64,000 nucleotides of DNA from contig JAJLTO010000016.1 of NCBI GenBank assembly GCA_030568195.1, positions 124,001 through 188,000 of the forward strand. The letters run 5' to 3'. Below are positions 32,124 through 42,645 of this stretch, one piece after another; positions within the stretch are counted from its first letter, which is position 1; each line of letters opens with the position of its first letter. The position numbers and the translations under genes are program-made. This DNA is from Dipodascopsis uninucleata var. uninucleata. Lineage: Eukaryota; Ascomycota; Lipomycetes; Lipomycetales; Lipomycetaceae. The notes under the pieces are model-generated. The model did no database searches, was not told where the DNA came from, and saw only the letters and a list, made by a program, of their open reading frames with translations.

Positions 32124-33089
32124 ATGGTTGTAAAAAGAGAATTCCCTACTGGTATATATGTGCCAGTTCTAACATTCTACGACAGTAACGATGAAGTAGA
32201 TGTCGAAACTTGCGCTAAGCACGCAGTGCGGCTAGCTGAAGCTGGAATGACCGGTATTGTCACTCTAGGGTCATTTGGTGAAGGTGTATTACTTAGTCCA
32301 GAAGAGCGTGTTGCAGTGAACAGAGCCATCCGCGAGGCACTCGACAATGCTGGCTTCACAGACGTCGTGCTCATTGCTGGTGTGACAGAACAGAGTGTCC
32401 GAGGAGCTATCAAACTCGCTAAAGATGCCGCAGATGTAGGAGCGGATGCTATCCTAATGGTATCAACTAGTTACTTTAGATCAGCGGTCAATGATACGGT
32501 CATTGAAGACTTCTTCACCGGCGTCGCAGATGAGTCGCCTATACCCATCATCATCTACAACTTTCCAGGAGTTACTGGTGGCATTGATATCACGTCTGAC
32601 CTGATAATCAAATTGGCTAGCCATCCTAATATCATTGGCACTAAGTTTACTTGCGGAAACTCCGGTAAATTAGCCCGAGTTGCAAACGCCCTACCAACCG
32701 TTTCGCCTTTGACCCCAGACGTCAAGGTGTCTAATGGTGGCTACCTTGCTATTGCTGGTATGTCTGACTTTCTATTTCAGGCCCTATCTGTCGGTGGCAC
32801 CGGAGTCATTTCAGGTCCTGCTAATCTTGTGCCGAAGACCGTTCTGCGTATCTACACTCTCTTTGCCCAGGGCAAGTATCTTGAGGCCATGGAAGCACAG
32901 AAAAAGCTCTCAGAAATTGATTATGTTCTCACTAATCTTGGTCCTGAGGGCACTAAGCTTGCTCTACAGAAGTACCATGGATATGGTGGCCATGTCCGCC
33001 GTCCCCTCACACGCAAGGTGAATATAGAAGATATAAACACTGTCGCAGAAATATGCGATAAGTACATGAAGATTGAAGCTTCGTTGTAG
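32124..33089 (+). CDS. DHDPS/NAL-superfamily class I aldolase
   Basis: A single exon of 321 residues, the typical length of the dihydrodipicolinate synthase/N-acetylneuraminate lyase fold. GIVTLGSFGEGVLLSPEER matches the GxxGE phosphate/carboxylate-binding loop. IIIYNFPG holds the catalytic Tyr145, and GTKFTCGN holds the Schiff-base Lys174. Fungi do not make lysine from dihydrodipicolinate, so this is more likely an L-threo-3-deoxy-hexulosonate aldolase (galacturonate catabolism, Lga1/GaaC type) or a 4-hydroxy-2-oxoglutarate aldolase, both splitting 2-keto-3-deoxy acids to pyruvate plus an aldehyde. No other galacturonate gene is in the window. The ATG at 32124 is chosen. The frame extends only to a non-ATG codon upstream. 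Confidence 0.88.
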   Translation: MVVKREFPTGIYVPVLTFYDSNDEVDVETCAKHAVRLAEAGMTGIVTLGSFGEGVLLSPEERVAVNRAIREALDNAGFTDVVLIAGVTEQSVRGAIKLAKDAADVGADAILMVSTSYFRSAVNDTVIEDFFTGVADESPIPIIIYNFPGVTGGIDITSDLIIKLASHPNIIGTKFTCGNSGKLARVANALPTVSPLTPDVKVSNGGYLAIAGMSDFLFQALSVGGTGVISGPANLVPKTVLRIYTLFAQGKYLEAMEAQKKLSEIDYVLTNLGPEGTKLALQKYHGYGGHVRRPLTRKVNIEDINTVAEICDKYMKIEASL

Positions 33090-33679
33090 CCATGGAATGC
33101 TCGTTGTCCGTGATACTCCACAAGACCTGCTTCTTACATCAATCTCTCGGATTCGTCTTAGAATGTTTTTATACTAGACATGTACTTCTTTGTATCCTTT
33201 TTTATTCTTATAGATCCTTAGCTTAATTGTGATACGACTTATTGTAATATTTTCTCTGTGTTTGTTCTCTGGTTTAATAATCTTTGCTTCTGATTCGTGT
33301 CTATATTTATATTTTTCGTAGCCATAGTAAAGTTCCGAATATATTGGACCGTCACTCTCAAGAGACATCTTTTTCCTACCAATATTCATACCAATATATG
33401 CCCATACATGTATTATTTTCAGGAGGTTAGAACTCTCATTTGTTGTGCGCTCAGCACCAAGATTTATTAGTAAAATAAAACTGTGTTCCCAGTCAGCTTA
33501 ATATTTTGTTCGGCGCATTCAGAAGTTATCATTGTTAATCTTAATATCAGCAAGTCCTAGGTTTATCGTCACTGAAACACCCTTTTTGTGGACAGCAGTA
33601 TCAACGAGTCTCATTAATCATCGAGCCAGCGTTTCATCTCGATTATTATCCTTCAGATTTAAAATCTGTTGATTCCATA
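33090..33679. other. Intergenic region aldolase/SEC12
   Basis: 590 bp, AT-rich, with only shadow frames. It is the 3' region of the aldolase and the promoter of SEC12. Confidence 0.5.
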
Positions 33680-35166
33680 ATGCGCTCGGCAAAAGACTCT
33701 TTCGCAACAGACACAGACTTTCCCGTCTATGCAGCAGCCTTTCTTGACGATTCACGATTAGTTGTGGGCGGTGGAGGCGGAGAAGGCAAAAATGGAGTAG
33801 CAAACAAGATCGTAAGTAGTATTCTCTCTTTGATCGTGCATGCTACTCTCTGGGTGATTCGAGTAGGCTGTCAGAGTTTGGGGGTGCTAATGAATGAATT
33901 TGACTGACAACAACCTCTCTTATTTCTCTAGGCCACAATTACCGTACCGGATATGACAATACAAGCTACTGAACTAGCAAAAAATGAAGACTCGCCGATG
34001 AGCTTGGATGTGACTCGTGATGTAAGTATTTATAGCATTTGCATACTTGCTATTCTTAAGCCAGTATTAGAGTCCTGTGATGATATATTACGAGAAAGTA
34101 CACTCTTGACCATCATGCCGATGGTCAGAGGAACTTCTGCAGACAGACTTTTAAAGGTTGACTGAAACTAATTGCTTTGTAGGGATTTATTGCAGCAGGA
34201 ATTAACGAAGGTAGCGAAATTATGGCGAAAGAAAATAGAAATAGGCACTTACGAGTATTTCATATTGAAACCGACGGCCGGATAGAACCCATCGACCAGC
34301 AACAGATCTTCAAGACTGCCCACTCAGATGAATATCAAAAGGTTACCCGAATATCGAACACAGCTTCATATATAGCACTTGCGTCATCTTCAGGAAAGCT
34401 GCATGTTCTTTCTTTCCCTTCTCTGGAGAAGCAGTTTAATCCAATCGATGCAGATGATATCCAAGACGTTGATTTCTCTCCAGATGACCGACTATTAGCA
34501 TATACTACCCCCAGCGCTGTTATTATAGTCGCAAGCAGTACTGGTGAGAAAATTGCCGAGTATCCATCAGTCCCTGCGGCAACATTTCGTGGTGTCAGAT
34601 TTGCTTCCGATGATAGTCTCGTTCTGGTAGCAAACAGATCTCGCAGAGCTGGTGCTTTTATCTTACGACTTGCTTTACCTTCGGACTTGTTGTTGACTCG
34701 TCAACAGGCGCAAGATCCAAAGCGAACCATGCGTCGTTTGCATACTGGTATCAAAGCGGCCACAGCTCTCGACTGTCGTCGCATCTTTGCTTGTGTTGCT
34801 GGCGCTGACTTGTCTGTTTCTGTCATCCGTGTGGAGGATCTCCGTGAAATTAAAGTCTTTCGAAATGTGCACACATTTCCTATCACGAGGGTATTGATCA
34901 ATCCCTCTAGTACTTTCGTTGCATCGACTTCTGTGGCTCAGACGATCGTGGTTCATAAATTACCAAAAAGTGCTGGCCCTTCATCTCTAACAGTCGTGCT
35001 ATCCTCTACGATTATCTCTATTGTTTTACTGGTTATTGTTGGTATAGTAATTCAACTTCTTGTCCAGAGGCAATTACTCGATCTGCCTGTCAATTTAGAG
35101 AGACTAAGAGTTTCTTCTGTCGGTTTGTTCTACGGAGAAGGGGAATCTAATTCCAAAGACCTATAA
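33680..35166 (+). CDS. SEC12: Sar1 guanine-nucleotide exchange factor Sec12
   Basis: Three exons: 33680-33811, 33932-34021 and 34183-35166. Both introns start GTAAGT and end TAG (120 and 161 bp). The product is 401 residues. Exon 1 carries the K-loop-like motif LVVGGGGGEGKNGVANKI, the Sar1- and K+-binding feature of Sec12. The rest is a WD40-like seven-bladed propeller (HVLSFPSLEKQ, VDFSPDDRLLAYTT, VRFASDDSLVLVANRSR). One transmembrane helix at about 342-368 (VVLSSTIISIVLLVIVGIVI) is followed by a short lumenal tail, giving type II ER topology. Sec12 loads GTP onto Sar1 to begin COPII vesicle formation. The lumenal part is short, unlike Saccharomyces Sec12/Sed4. Confidence 0.92.
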
Positions 35167-35618
35167 AATCTAGCCTTAGGCTAGAGGACTATAAACATTA
35201 AAAACTTTTTGTTTTTTTCAATCGATAATTTTTGTTATTTTAATCCGTCTCTTAATTTATGCTTCAGATAAAAAGACAATGATCATAACACAACAGTAAC
35301 GAACGGAAATTTTGTTATAACTTATTCATTTATAATCTACTTTCTGTGTTTGCTCTATTAGCAAGTACTCGTCCCCATTCCTCTGTCTGATCTGTTTCTT
35401 TCGGAGAGGCATTCACATTGTATATATCCTCCTTCTATATGCTTAATTTTGTTATTCATTCGTCTTTACTATAGTTCTTCCTTTTTGTCTGGTTATTATT
35501 TTGCATTATTCTATGTACACGTGTAATTATAGTGATGTCTCTAATAGAGTATGTATATCTTTTAAGTATCATATTATACGCATACGACACCTATGTATAT
35601 TTCACACTCTGCATTTTC
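35167..35618. other. Convergent region SEC12/RPF1
   Basis: 452 bp between convergent stops, T-rich on the plus strand. A short frame at 35501-35719 overlaps RPF1 and is a shadow. Nothing else is seen. Confidence 0.5.
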
Positions 35619-36551
35619 TTATAAATAAAACTTCTTCTTTTCCTTATCCATCTCTGGACGATGCTCCCACTCCATTTCCTCTGCTATTCCTCGCTGTACC
35701 CGTCGCAGCTTTAAGGTGAACTGAGGTCCCAGTTCTTGTAAACCAACTCGTTCGCTCTCCTTGAACACATATCTATGGCGTCTAAAAAAAATAAAATCTC
35801 GCTGATTATGCAAAGTCACTACCTGACGACCAACAAACTCAGGCTGTTGTGGGAATAACGACTGAAATAGGCGACCTACGGTAAATCCCAATCTTGTAGA
35901 GAAATTGTTCAGCACAAGCTCTGGTACATGGTGTGTTGATCGACCATGGCCACTGATTTCTTTTGGCATTTTCAATGAAGTAAGACTAAAGAACATTGTT
36001 GGTCCTTCTGGTAAATGAACAAATGTCAAACCATTCACCACTTTCTTGTCTTCACTTATCACGATCATATCAGTATAATCTCTGTTAACACAGAACTTTG
36101 CGATTTCTTTTATACTGAACTTGTGACCTCGCTTGACGAATTCAGCTCCCGGGATGATCTCCACTAGCTGGTCTGCAAGTCGGTATCCTTCCGCTCTAGC
36201 AAATTTAGAAGTTGTTAACAATACTTTTGGAGCTTTTTTTTCTTTGAAATATCCCTCAAACTCATCGTCTCCTTCGATTTCTCCGCCGATCGTCTCGTCA
36301 AATATTCGCATGTTCTCAGTCGTCTGTGTGATGTTTTCTGCCAAACGCTGTTCCTTTAACGAAGGCTCTGCCTCTTCCATTTTAAGCATTTCCTTTCTTT
36401 TCTTATGCTTTTCAACATTGATTACCTTTCTGGCAGCAAGAAGCATGTTTTCTCTTTTGATCTTATTCTTAACCTGATTAACCTCATCTTTGGAGATCGG
36501 TTTCGATGACTTGGCTCTTGATTTAGATTTATCTCTGTTCTTATGCCCCAT
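35619..36551 (-). CDS. RPF1: Ribosome biogenesis protein Rpf1 (Brix domain)
   Basis: A single exon of 310 residues (yeast Rpf1 is 295). The N-terminus is Lys-rich and coiled (MGHKNRDKSKSRAK, RENMLLAARKVINVEKHKKR). The Brix domain spans about 105-300: KVLLTTSKFARAEGYRLADQ, then RGHKFSIKEIAKFCVNRDYTDM, LPEGPTMFFSLTSLKMPKEI and VVTLHNQRDFIFFRRHRYVF. The conserved end QELGPQFTLKLRRVQRG is the sigma70-like Brix motif of the Rpf1 branch. The protein acts in the nucleolus in 60S subunit assembly and 27S pre-rRNA processing. An RRPE element lies 180 bp upstream, as expected for a ribosome-biogenesis gene. Confidence 0.95.
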   Translation of the reverse strand: MGHKNRDKSKSRAKSSKPISKDEVNQVKNKIKRENMLLAARKVINVEKHKKRKEMLKMEEAEPSLKEQRLAENITQTTENMRIFDETIGGEIEGDDEFEGYFKEKKAPKVLLTTSKFARAEGYRLADQLVEIIPGAEFVKRGHKFSIKEIAKFCVNRDYTDMIVISEDKKVVNGLTFVHLPEGPTMFFSLTSLKMPKEISGHGRSTHHVPELVLNNFSTRLGFTVGRLFQSLFPQQPEFVGRQVVTLHNQRDFIFFRRHRYVFKESERVGLQELGPQFTLKLRRVQRGIAEEMEWEHRPEMDKEKKKFYL

Positions 36552-36949
36552 TTTGGCCAGATAATTTTAAATTATTGTTATTTAGATTTCTATCAATACT
36601 TATATTTCGTCTCAGTAATTTGAATATCGTAAACTATGCGATTTTATCGTTATGAATATTATCTTTAATCTGTTCTCATAGTAAACAAGACTTAAAAAGT
36701 ATGACTGGGAGGAAATTAACGTGCATGTAAAAAAATTTTTCAACGCCCAAAATTCAACTTCGCGACTCCATACTTTTTACTATTCAGATGTGTTGTTTTT
36801 AAAATCAACAACCATAGCTAAATTATCCGCAATTCATTGAAATTGAGATATTTTTCAGACAGCTATAGATTTATAAACAATTGTCTTCAATTGAAATTCC
36901 GATTTCTCTGTCTAAGGAGAGATTTAAACTCGCAAAGTAGAGCGAGTTT
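36552..36949. other. Divergent promoter RPF1/GRS1
   Basis: 398 bp shared by two translation-related genes. It contains one perfect RRPE-type element (listed separately). Confidence 0.6.
36731..36742 (-). promoter_or_regulatory. RRPE element (TGAAAAATTTTT)
   Basis: On the minus strand the sequence reads TGAAAAATTTTT. This contains the full RRPE consensus TGAAAAATTTT, known from ribosome-biogenesis promoters in budding yeasts and bound by Stb3-type factors. It is 180 bp upstream of RPF1 and about 210 bp upstream of GRS1. No PAC box (GATGAG) is seen beside it. Confidence 0.65.
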
Positions 36950-39115
36950 ATGAATCTTCTTGTCTCTACCTTCAGAAGACAGGTCTTACGAACGAGGCTG
37001 TCATCAATTTTGAAGGCCTCTCCGCTTTCATCTAGATCTAGTGGATCCTTATTTAAATTTGAGTGCGAAATCCAGCGGAAGACTACTAGAGATTTTAATA
37101 GTAATTTATATCCAACTACATCAGATAAACGAGATACTAAGTGTTACTCAGACAAGGGAGCAACTACAATGGAAGAAAAATTTGACAGAGAGACTCTTGA
37201 GAGCGTGTTGAAGCGACGATTCTTTTATGCCCCAGCATTTGATATCTATGGCGGTGTGTCTGGTCTATATGACTACGGTCCACCTGGTTGCGCCTTGCAG
37301 GCTAATATTGTTGATGTGTGGAGAAAGCACTTCGTTCTAGAGGAGGATATGCTTGAAGTTGACTGTACAATGCTGACTCCATATGAAGTTCTCAAGACCT
37401 CGGGTCACGTTGACAAATTCGCTGATTGGATGTGTCGTGATCCAGCGACAGGTGAAATTTTCCGCGTAGATCATCTTGTAGAAGAAGTTCTCGAGTCGCG
37501 ACTAAAGGGTGATGCCGAAGCTCGTGGAAAGGCTATCACAGGACCGGATATTGGCGAGGAAAAGAAACGTAAGAAGAAAGTTAAAGAGATTAGGGCAATC
37601 AAACTTGATGATGCAGTCGTCGAAGAGTACAATGCAGTTCTCGCTAAGATCGACGGTTACTCCGGTCCCGAGCTCGGTGAACTTATGAAGAAGTACAACA
37701 TTGTTAACCCTGCCACTGGTGGCCAACTATCTGAGCCACTGGAATTTAACCTGATGTTTGAAACAGCAATTGGACCTTCTGGACAGCTCAAGGGTTATCT
37801 CAGACCAGAGACCGCGCAGGGCCAGTTCCTCAACTTCAGTAAACTCCTTGAGAGTAATAATCAAAAGATGCCTTTTGCTTCAGCCTCTATTGGAAAATCT
37901 TTCAGAAACGAGATCTCTCCACGATCAGGTTTATTACGAGTGCGTGAGTTCTTGATGGCTGAGATTGAACACTTTGTGGATCCTCACAATAAATTGCACC
38001 CTCGTTTCGCCGAGGTAGCGGACACTAAACTCCGACTTTTGCCAAAGACTACTCAGGAAGCTGGCAAGACTGATATTACTGAAATCACAATTGGCGAGGC
38101 GGTCAAGTCTGGCGTTGTTGATAATCAGACGCTTGGATACTTCTTGGCTAGAATCTATTTCTTTTTGATCAAAGTTGGTATCAAGCCTGATCGTATGCGT
38201 TTCCGCCAGCATATGGCTAATGAAATGGCTCACTATGCAGCAGACTGTTGGGACGCTGAATTGCACACATCATATGGCTGGATCGAGTGTGTCGGATGTG
38301 CGGATAGATCTGCCTATGATCTTACTGTACATGCTAACAAAACTAAGGAAAAGTTGGTTGTGCGCGAGACACTTAATGAACCTCTTTCTGTTGAAGCCTA
38401 TGAAGTTGAAATCGACAAGAAGAAGTTTGGTCCACGATTCAAGAAGGACGGAAAAAAGATTGATGAATACTTAAACTCTCGATCACAATCTGAACTTGAA
38501 AACTTATCCAAAGAGCTGGCTGAAAAGCTCAAGATTACTGTTGAGGTGGAGGGTGTTGTGGGACCAGTTCAAATTGAGAACGACGTTCTTGCCATTGGCA
38601 AGAAGACGCGTCTCGAGCATATCCGCGAGTTCACTCCTAACGTTATTGAGCCTTCGTTCGGTATCGGCCGTATTTTATATTCTATCATGGAGCAGAACTT
38701 TTGGATTCGACCAGAGTCTGATCAGCGTGCGGTTCTCTCGTTCCCACCTGTTATTGCACCAACTAAAGTTCTTCTTGCTCCTTTATCATCGAATGATGTC
38801 TTTGATCCTATTATTTCGAAGATATCTGTTCGTCTCAGACGTGCTGGCATCGCTTCGAAAATCGATGACTCCGCTGCAACTGTGGGCCGCCGTTACGCTC
38901 GAAATGATGAACTTGGTACGCCATTTGGAATTACTGTCGACTTCCAATCTATTGAGGACGATACTGTTACTCTTCGTGAACGTGATTCTACTAAACAAGT
39001 TCGCGGTTCCATTGATGCTGTCATTGCAGCTGTACAGCGTATGATCGCAGCTGACGGCTCATCATGGGAAGAAGGCACTACAGGTCTTGAACCTGTTGAA
39101 GCTTCATCTACTTGA
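36950..39115 (+). CDS. GRS1: Glycyl-tRNA synthetase, dual mitochondrial/cytosolic
   Basis: A single exon of 721 residues. The first 73 are a presequence-like extension rich in Arg and Ser without early acids (MNLLVSTFRRQVLRTRLSSI). An in-frame ATG at 37169 (M74) begins MEEKFDRETLESVLKRRFFY, the usual eukaryotic cytosolic start. Class II synthetase features follow: FDIYGGVSGLYDYGPPGCAL, then the motif 2 region FRNEISPRSGLLRVREFLMAEIEHF, then PSFGIGRI in motif 3. The C-terminal anticodon-binding domain is present (VLLAPLSSN). One gene probably supplies both compartments through alternative starts. Saccharomyces GRS1 does this with an upstream non-AUG start, whereas here both starts are ATG. The enzyme charges tRNA-Gly. 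Confidence 0.96.
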   Translation: MNLLVSTFRRQVLRTRLSSILKASPLSSRSSGSLFKFECEIQRKTTRDFNSNLYPTTSDKRDTKCYSDKGATTMEEKFDRETLESVLKRRFFYAPAFDIYGGVSGLYDYGPPGCALQANIVDVWRKHFVLEEDMLEVDCTMLTPYEVLKTSGHVDKFADWMCRDPATGEIFRVDHLVEEVLESRLKGDAEARGKAITGPDIGEEKKRKKKVKEIRAIKLDDAVVEEYNAVLAKIDGYSGPELGELMKKYNIVNPATGGQLSEPLEFNLMFETAIGPSGQLKGYLRPETAQGQFLNFSKLLESNNQKMPFASASIGKSFRNEISPRSGLLRVREFLMAEIEHFVDPHNKLHPRFAEVADTKLRLLPKTTQEAGKTDITEITIGEAVKSGVVDNQTLGYFLARIYFFLIKVGIKPDRMRFRQHMANEMAHYAADCWDAELHTSYGWIECVGCADRSAYDLTVHANKTKEKLVVRETLNEPLSVEAYEVEIDKKKFGPRFKKDGKKIDEYLNSRSQSELENLSKELAEKLKITVEVEGVVGPVQIENDVLAIGKKTRLEHIREFTPNVIEPSFGIGRILYSIMEQNFWIRPESDQRAVLSFPPVIAPTKVLLAPLSSNDVFDPIISKISVRLRRAGIASKIDDSAATVGRRYARNDELGTPFGITVDFQSIEDDTVTLRERDSTKQVRGSIDAVIAAVQRMIAADGSSWEEGTTGLEPVEASST

Positions 39116-39492
39116 AATATTTGAATATATATATTGGTATATTGATTAGCTGAATATATAGACAAGTTCGTGACGAGTGCTTGTACTTTTTACAAAATCT
39201 TTATACCCTAAAAATGTTTCAACATATGCTCTAAGGTTTCTTTTCTCGAAATCCTTAATAACAAGCATTTCAATTTTTGTCTTAATTTGTCACTTTGGTC
39301 TTGCTCGTTATGTACCCACTAGAATGCCCATCTGTTTTGTTCTTAAATTCACTTTATTTCTTTAAAAGAAACACTAATAGCACGTACATACACACTTATA
39401 TCTTATTATACAGGTAGATAGAGTATCAAGCCAATCTACTATTCTTTTAACCATCTCTCTATTAAACAAAACAAAACTCGATATAAAACCGA
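39116..39492. other. Convergent spacer GRS1/CTR9
   Basis: 377 bp between convergent stops, T/A-rich, 3' UTR sequence. No gene is seen. Confidence 0.5.
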
Positions 39493-42400
39493 TCACGATT
39501 GATCTTCACCATTTTGCTCCTCAACAGTCTTATTAATTTCATTTCCATCTTCTCTATTACCATCCATTGACGAATCTTCATCATAATTGTCGCTCTCAGC
39601 TCTAGTAACATTAACAGCTAATCCTTCTTCCGCGTCAGCGTCATCATTTTCGTCAATTACAGTCTCGACTTCAACCTCTTCTTCTTTGACTGCTGTCAAG
39701 CCTCGAGCCTGCGCTTCAGCTTCGGCGACAGCAGCTGCAGCATCAGCAGCAGCAGCCTCCCTCGCGCGTCGACCAGCCTCAAGCTTGGCCTCGGACTTCT
39801 CTTCATGTTCTTTCTGTTGTGTCAATAAACGTTCAAGTTGGCGCCTTGTAGTGTTTTGGCCCATAGTAGCTCGCTGCTGAATTTCAGATGCTGGGTATGG
39901 AGGATGCTTCTCACCGGCAAGCTCATTGAGAATAACGATGGCTTCTTGAAGTCCTTTAGATGCTTCTTCAATATCACCAACAGTCCGTGCTTGTATTGGT
40001 AATCTACGTAAGACTTCCGCAACTTGAAACTGACAAAATGCTAAGTTAAATTTCAAAGCCAAATTTGCAGGCGAAAGATCTAACGCTAACTGAGTATAAC
40101 GTAAGGCTGCCTTAATACCTTCCAAGGACAATTCTTCAATTCCACGCTGAAGCCATACACGACCTAGGAACATCATTGTTTGAATACTCTTTCCATCTTG
40201 GAATTTTTGCAGAGCATACTCATAGCACTCAATAGCACGAGAATAGTTCTTCATTTCTGTCAAAGAATGACCCAGATTGACATAGGCAGAAACGTCATTT
40301 ATAGTCTCCCGAATTTTACTAAAAATTCCGACTGCCTTAGCATACTTCTTGTCCTCTGCAAGAGCAATAGCAATACCCTGGGCTGCATATGCATTATTTT
40401 TATCAAGCTGGAGACTCTTGTCAAAAAACTCCACTGCTTTCTCGTACGTACGACGTCGCCGCTCATTGTCTTGCTCATTAGTCGGTCGCATCTCTCGCGC
40501 GGCAGAAAGATAGATGTTTCCCATAGCAGTCAACGAATATACATCATGTTTGTCAAAGTATTGAAGCGTATGCTTATAGTGCTTGTGTTCAATATTATCA
40601 TTAATAGACTTTGGAGGCGGTCTACGCCGCTGATGTTGTCGCAAGTACCATCCATGCAGCGCTCGAACTTCTAAATTTCCTGCCTCAGTTTCAATAAGCT
40701 GCTGCATCTTGCCAACAGCCTGTTCGGGAGTTACCTCAGATTCACGATCTTCGCTTTCCAACAAAGCTATGTAACAAAGACGGATTTTTGCGTCTACATA
40801 ACCAGGCATACGCTCTTCAATGCCCGAATAAAGTTTTTTCGCTTCTTCAATATTTCCCACCTGCTCTTCTAAGCGACCAAGATTATACGTAACAGTGATA
40901 ATCATAGACTCAGTATTTTCCTTTTCATAATATTCTGTACCTTCCCCAATATTTGCAAGTTTCGTGAGAGCATTCTGAAATAATCTCCTAGCATCATCGA
41001 ACCTTTCTCGATGATAGTTTAAAACTCCCATATTATTCATTAGTTCGGGCTGAACGCTCTCCGGTCCGTCACCTAATCTCTTTTGAAGCTCGATCGCGGC
41101 TTCCAACTCCGCTATAGCCTGGGTAGGATTTTCATCTTCATATAACTCGCTAAGAGTAACGTGGACGTCTACTTCTGTTGGTGAGATTCCAGGTCGAGCA
41201 TCGACAAGCTTTAAATAGCGCTCAAACAGAATACGTGCTTTCCGCTTTTCGTCCTCGATGACTTTAAGATCGCGTCCACTGACAGCTATTGCATTCGTAG
41301 AGTTCGTTCCAACAACAGCAATAGCACCACGCTGATGAACATAATCTTCAGCATACAAATAACCAAGAATAAGCATTCCTTCCGCACATTTTGGGTGCTC
41401 CTGTATAATCTTCTCGAATGTGAGCTTCGCCTGCGTGTGGTCATTATTAATTACCTGTAATTGACCAATGCCAACTTTCGCTAACATGTTATCAGGCCTT
41501 GCGGCTCTAGCTCTTTGATAGTTTGCCATAGCACGGTCATAGTTCTGCATAGAGTGATATGCACGTGCCATCCAGAAATAACTGTCAGATATAATAGCTG
41601 GCACATCTGTGTGTTCAATAACACGCTCACAAAGTTTGATAACAGTTTCCATCTGTTGCTTTTTAGAAAAGAGATAGCTGGCGAGAGTGACACCGGCTAA
41701 AGATAGTCGCTGATTTGTACCCTTATATGCTTTTTGAGTGTATTGCAATGCTGATGAATAGAGATTGATGAAATCAGGAGAAGTTACCTGACTAAAAGCC
41801 TTTTCTTGGTAATACAAACCAATGAGAACATTTACGGCAGAGGATTCTGGATCTAATTCAAGTGCTCTATCCCACGCAAGTTTTGCATCATCCTTGAATC
41901 CGAGCTTCCAAAAGCAAAGACCAATACCAATACGAGGATCAGGCCTCATATTGTGACGAGAAGCGAGTACCTTCTGATACAGCTTGAGTGCCGCCTTATA
42001 ATGCCCACGCGCATATAAAATTCGCGCCCGGCCCATAAAAGCCATCAAATTATTGTTTCCGACCTGCCGCAATGTATCTTCAAACACACGCATAGCATCA
42101 TCTAGAGCTTCAGTTGAAGATGCCTTGAGAATACCCCAAACACCACGGGCAAGAAGGTTGACACTCCATGAACCGTAGACTCGTGTGGAGGCGGAGATGT
42201 TTAGCTCTCGAGTTGCAAGCTGGTGGTACTCTTCTTTAGTTCGTGTCTTCGCAGCTATCAAAGGATCTGCCGGAGGCAACTTAGGCGCATCGCGCGATAG
42301 CTTTAAATATAGCCAAGCTAGACAAGCATGAAAGGCTACCTTGTCTGCTTCCGAGCCTTTAACAACAACCTGTGCTTTCAACCCTCGATTGACTACCTCA

Positions 42401-42645
42401 ATAGCTTCTTCGATTTTGCCGAGTCTACTGTAGGCAGTTCCAATCGCAAGCCAGAACTGTCTGCCTGCAAGCTCATTCTCTAGTAAATCGCAAAGCTCCG
42501 TAGGATCGTCTGGGAGATCAGTGTCAAGATTAATTGTTACGACTTCTTGGTCGTCTCGTAACGGGATATCAATCACATTGGATATCTCATGGTCGACATT
42601 CTGATCATACGAGAATTCATCTTCATACTGATATTTCGTCGCCAT
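39493..42645 (-). CDS. CTR9: Paf1 complex subunit Ctr9 (TPR protein)
   Basis: A single exon of 1050 residues (yeast Ctr9 is 1077). The N-terminus has IDIPLRDDQEVVTINLDTDL as in other Ctr9 proteins. Residues 60-900 are many TPR-like repeats, such as YYQEKAFSQVTSPDFINLYS, AYHSMQNYDRAMANYQRARA and GILSKIRETINDV-type helices. A basic coiled segment follows (TRRQLERLLTQQKEHEEKSE), with an Ala/Glu-rich helix and an acidic tail ending EEQNGEDQS. Ctr9 is the scaffold of the Paf1 complex, which travels with RNA polymerase II and supports H2B ubiquitination and H3K4/K36 methylation. The acidic C-terminus fits the family. The ATG at 42645 is the first in the frame. Confidence 0.95.
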   Translation of the reverse strand: MATKYQYEDEFSYDQNVDHEISNVIDIPLRDDQEVVTINLDTDLPDDPTELCDLLENELAGRQFWLAIGTAYSRLGKIEEAIEVVNRGLKAQVVVKGSEADKVAFHACLAWLYLKLSRDAPKLPPADPLIAAKTRTKEEYHQLATRELNISASTRVYGSWSVNLLARGVWGILKASSTEALDDAMRVFEDTLRQVGNNNLMAFMGRARILYARGHYKAALKLYQKVLASRHNMRPDPRIGIGLCFWKLGFKDDAKLAWDRALELDPESSAVNVLIGLYYQEKAFSQVTSPDFINLYSSALQYTQKAYKGTNQRLSLAGVTLASYLFSKKQQMETVIKLCERVIEHTDVPAIISDSYFWMARAYHSMQNYDRAMANYQRARAARPDNMLAKVGIGQLQVINNDHTQAKLTFEKIIQEHPKCAEGMLILGYLYAEDYVHQRGAIAVVGTNSTNAIAVSGRDLKVIEDEKRKARILFERYLKLVDARPGISPTEVDVHVTLSELYEDENPTQAIAELEAAIELQKRLGDGPESVQPELMNNMGVLNYHRERFDDARRLFQNALTKLANIGEGTEYYEKENTESMIITVTYNLGRLEEQVGNIEEAKKLYSGIEERMPGYVDAKIRLCYIALLESEDRESEVTPEQAVGKMQQLIETEAGNLEVRALHGWYLRQHQRRRPPPKSINDNIEHKHYKHTLQYFDKHDVYSLTAMGNIYLSAAREMRPTNEQDNERRRRTYEKAVEFFDKSLQLDKNNAYAAQGIAIALAEDKKYAKAVGIFSKIRETINDVSAYVNLGHSLTEMKNYSRAIECYEYALQKFQDGKSIQTMMFLGRVWLQRGIEELSLEGIKAALRYTQLALDLSPANLALKFNLAFCQFQVAEVLRRLPIQARTVGDIEEASKGLQEAIVILNELAGEKHPPYPASEIQQRATMGQNTTRRQLERLLTQQKEHEEKSEAKLEAGRRAREAAAADAAAAVAEAEAQARGLTAVKEEEVEVETVIDENDDADAEEGLAVNVTRAESDNYDEDSSMDGNREDGNEINKTVEEQNGEDQS

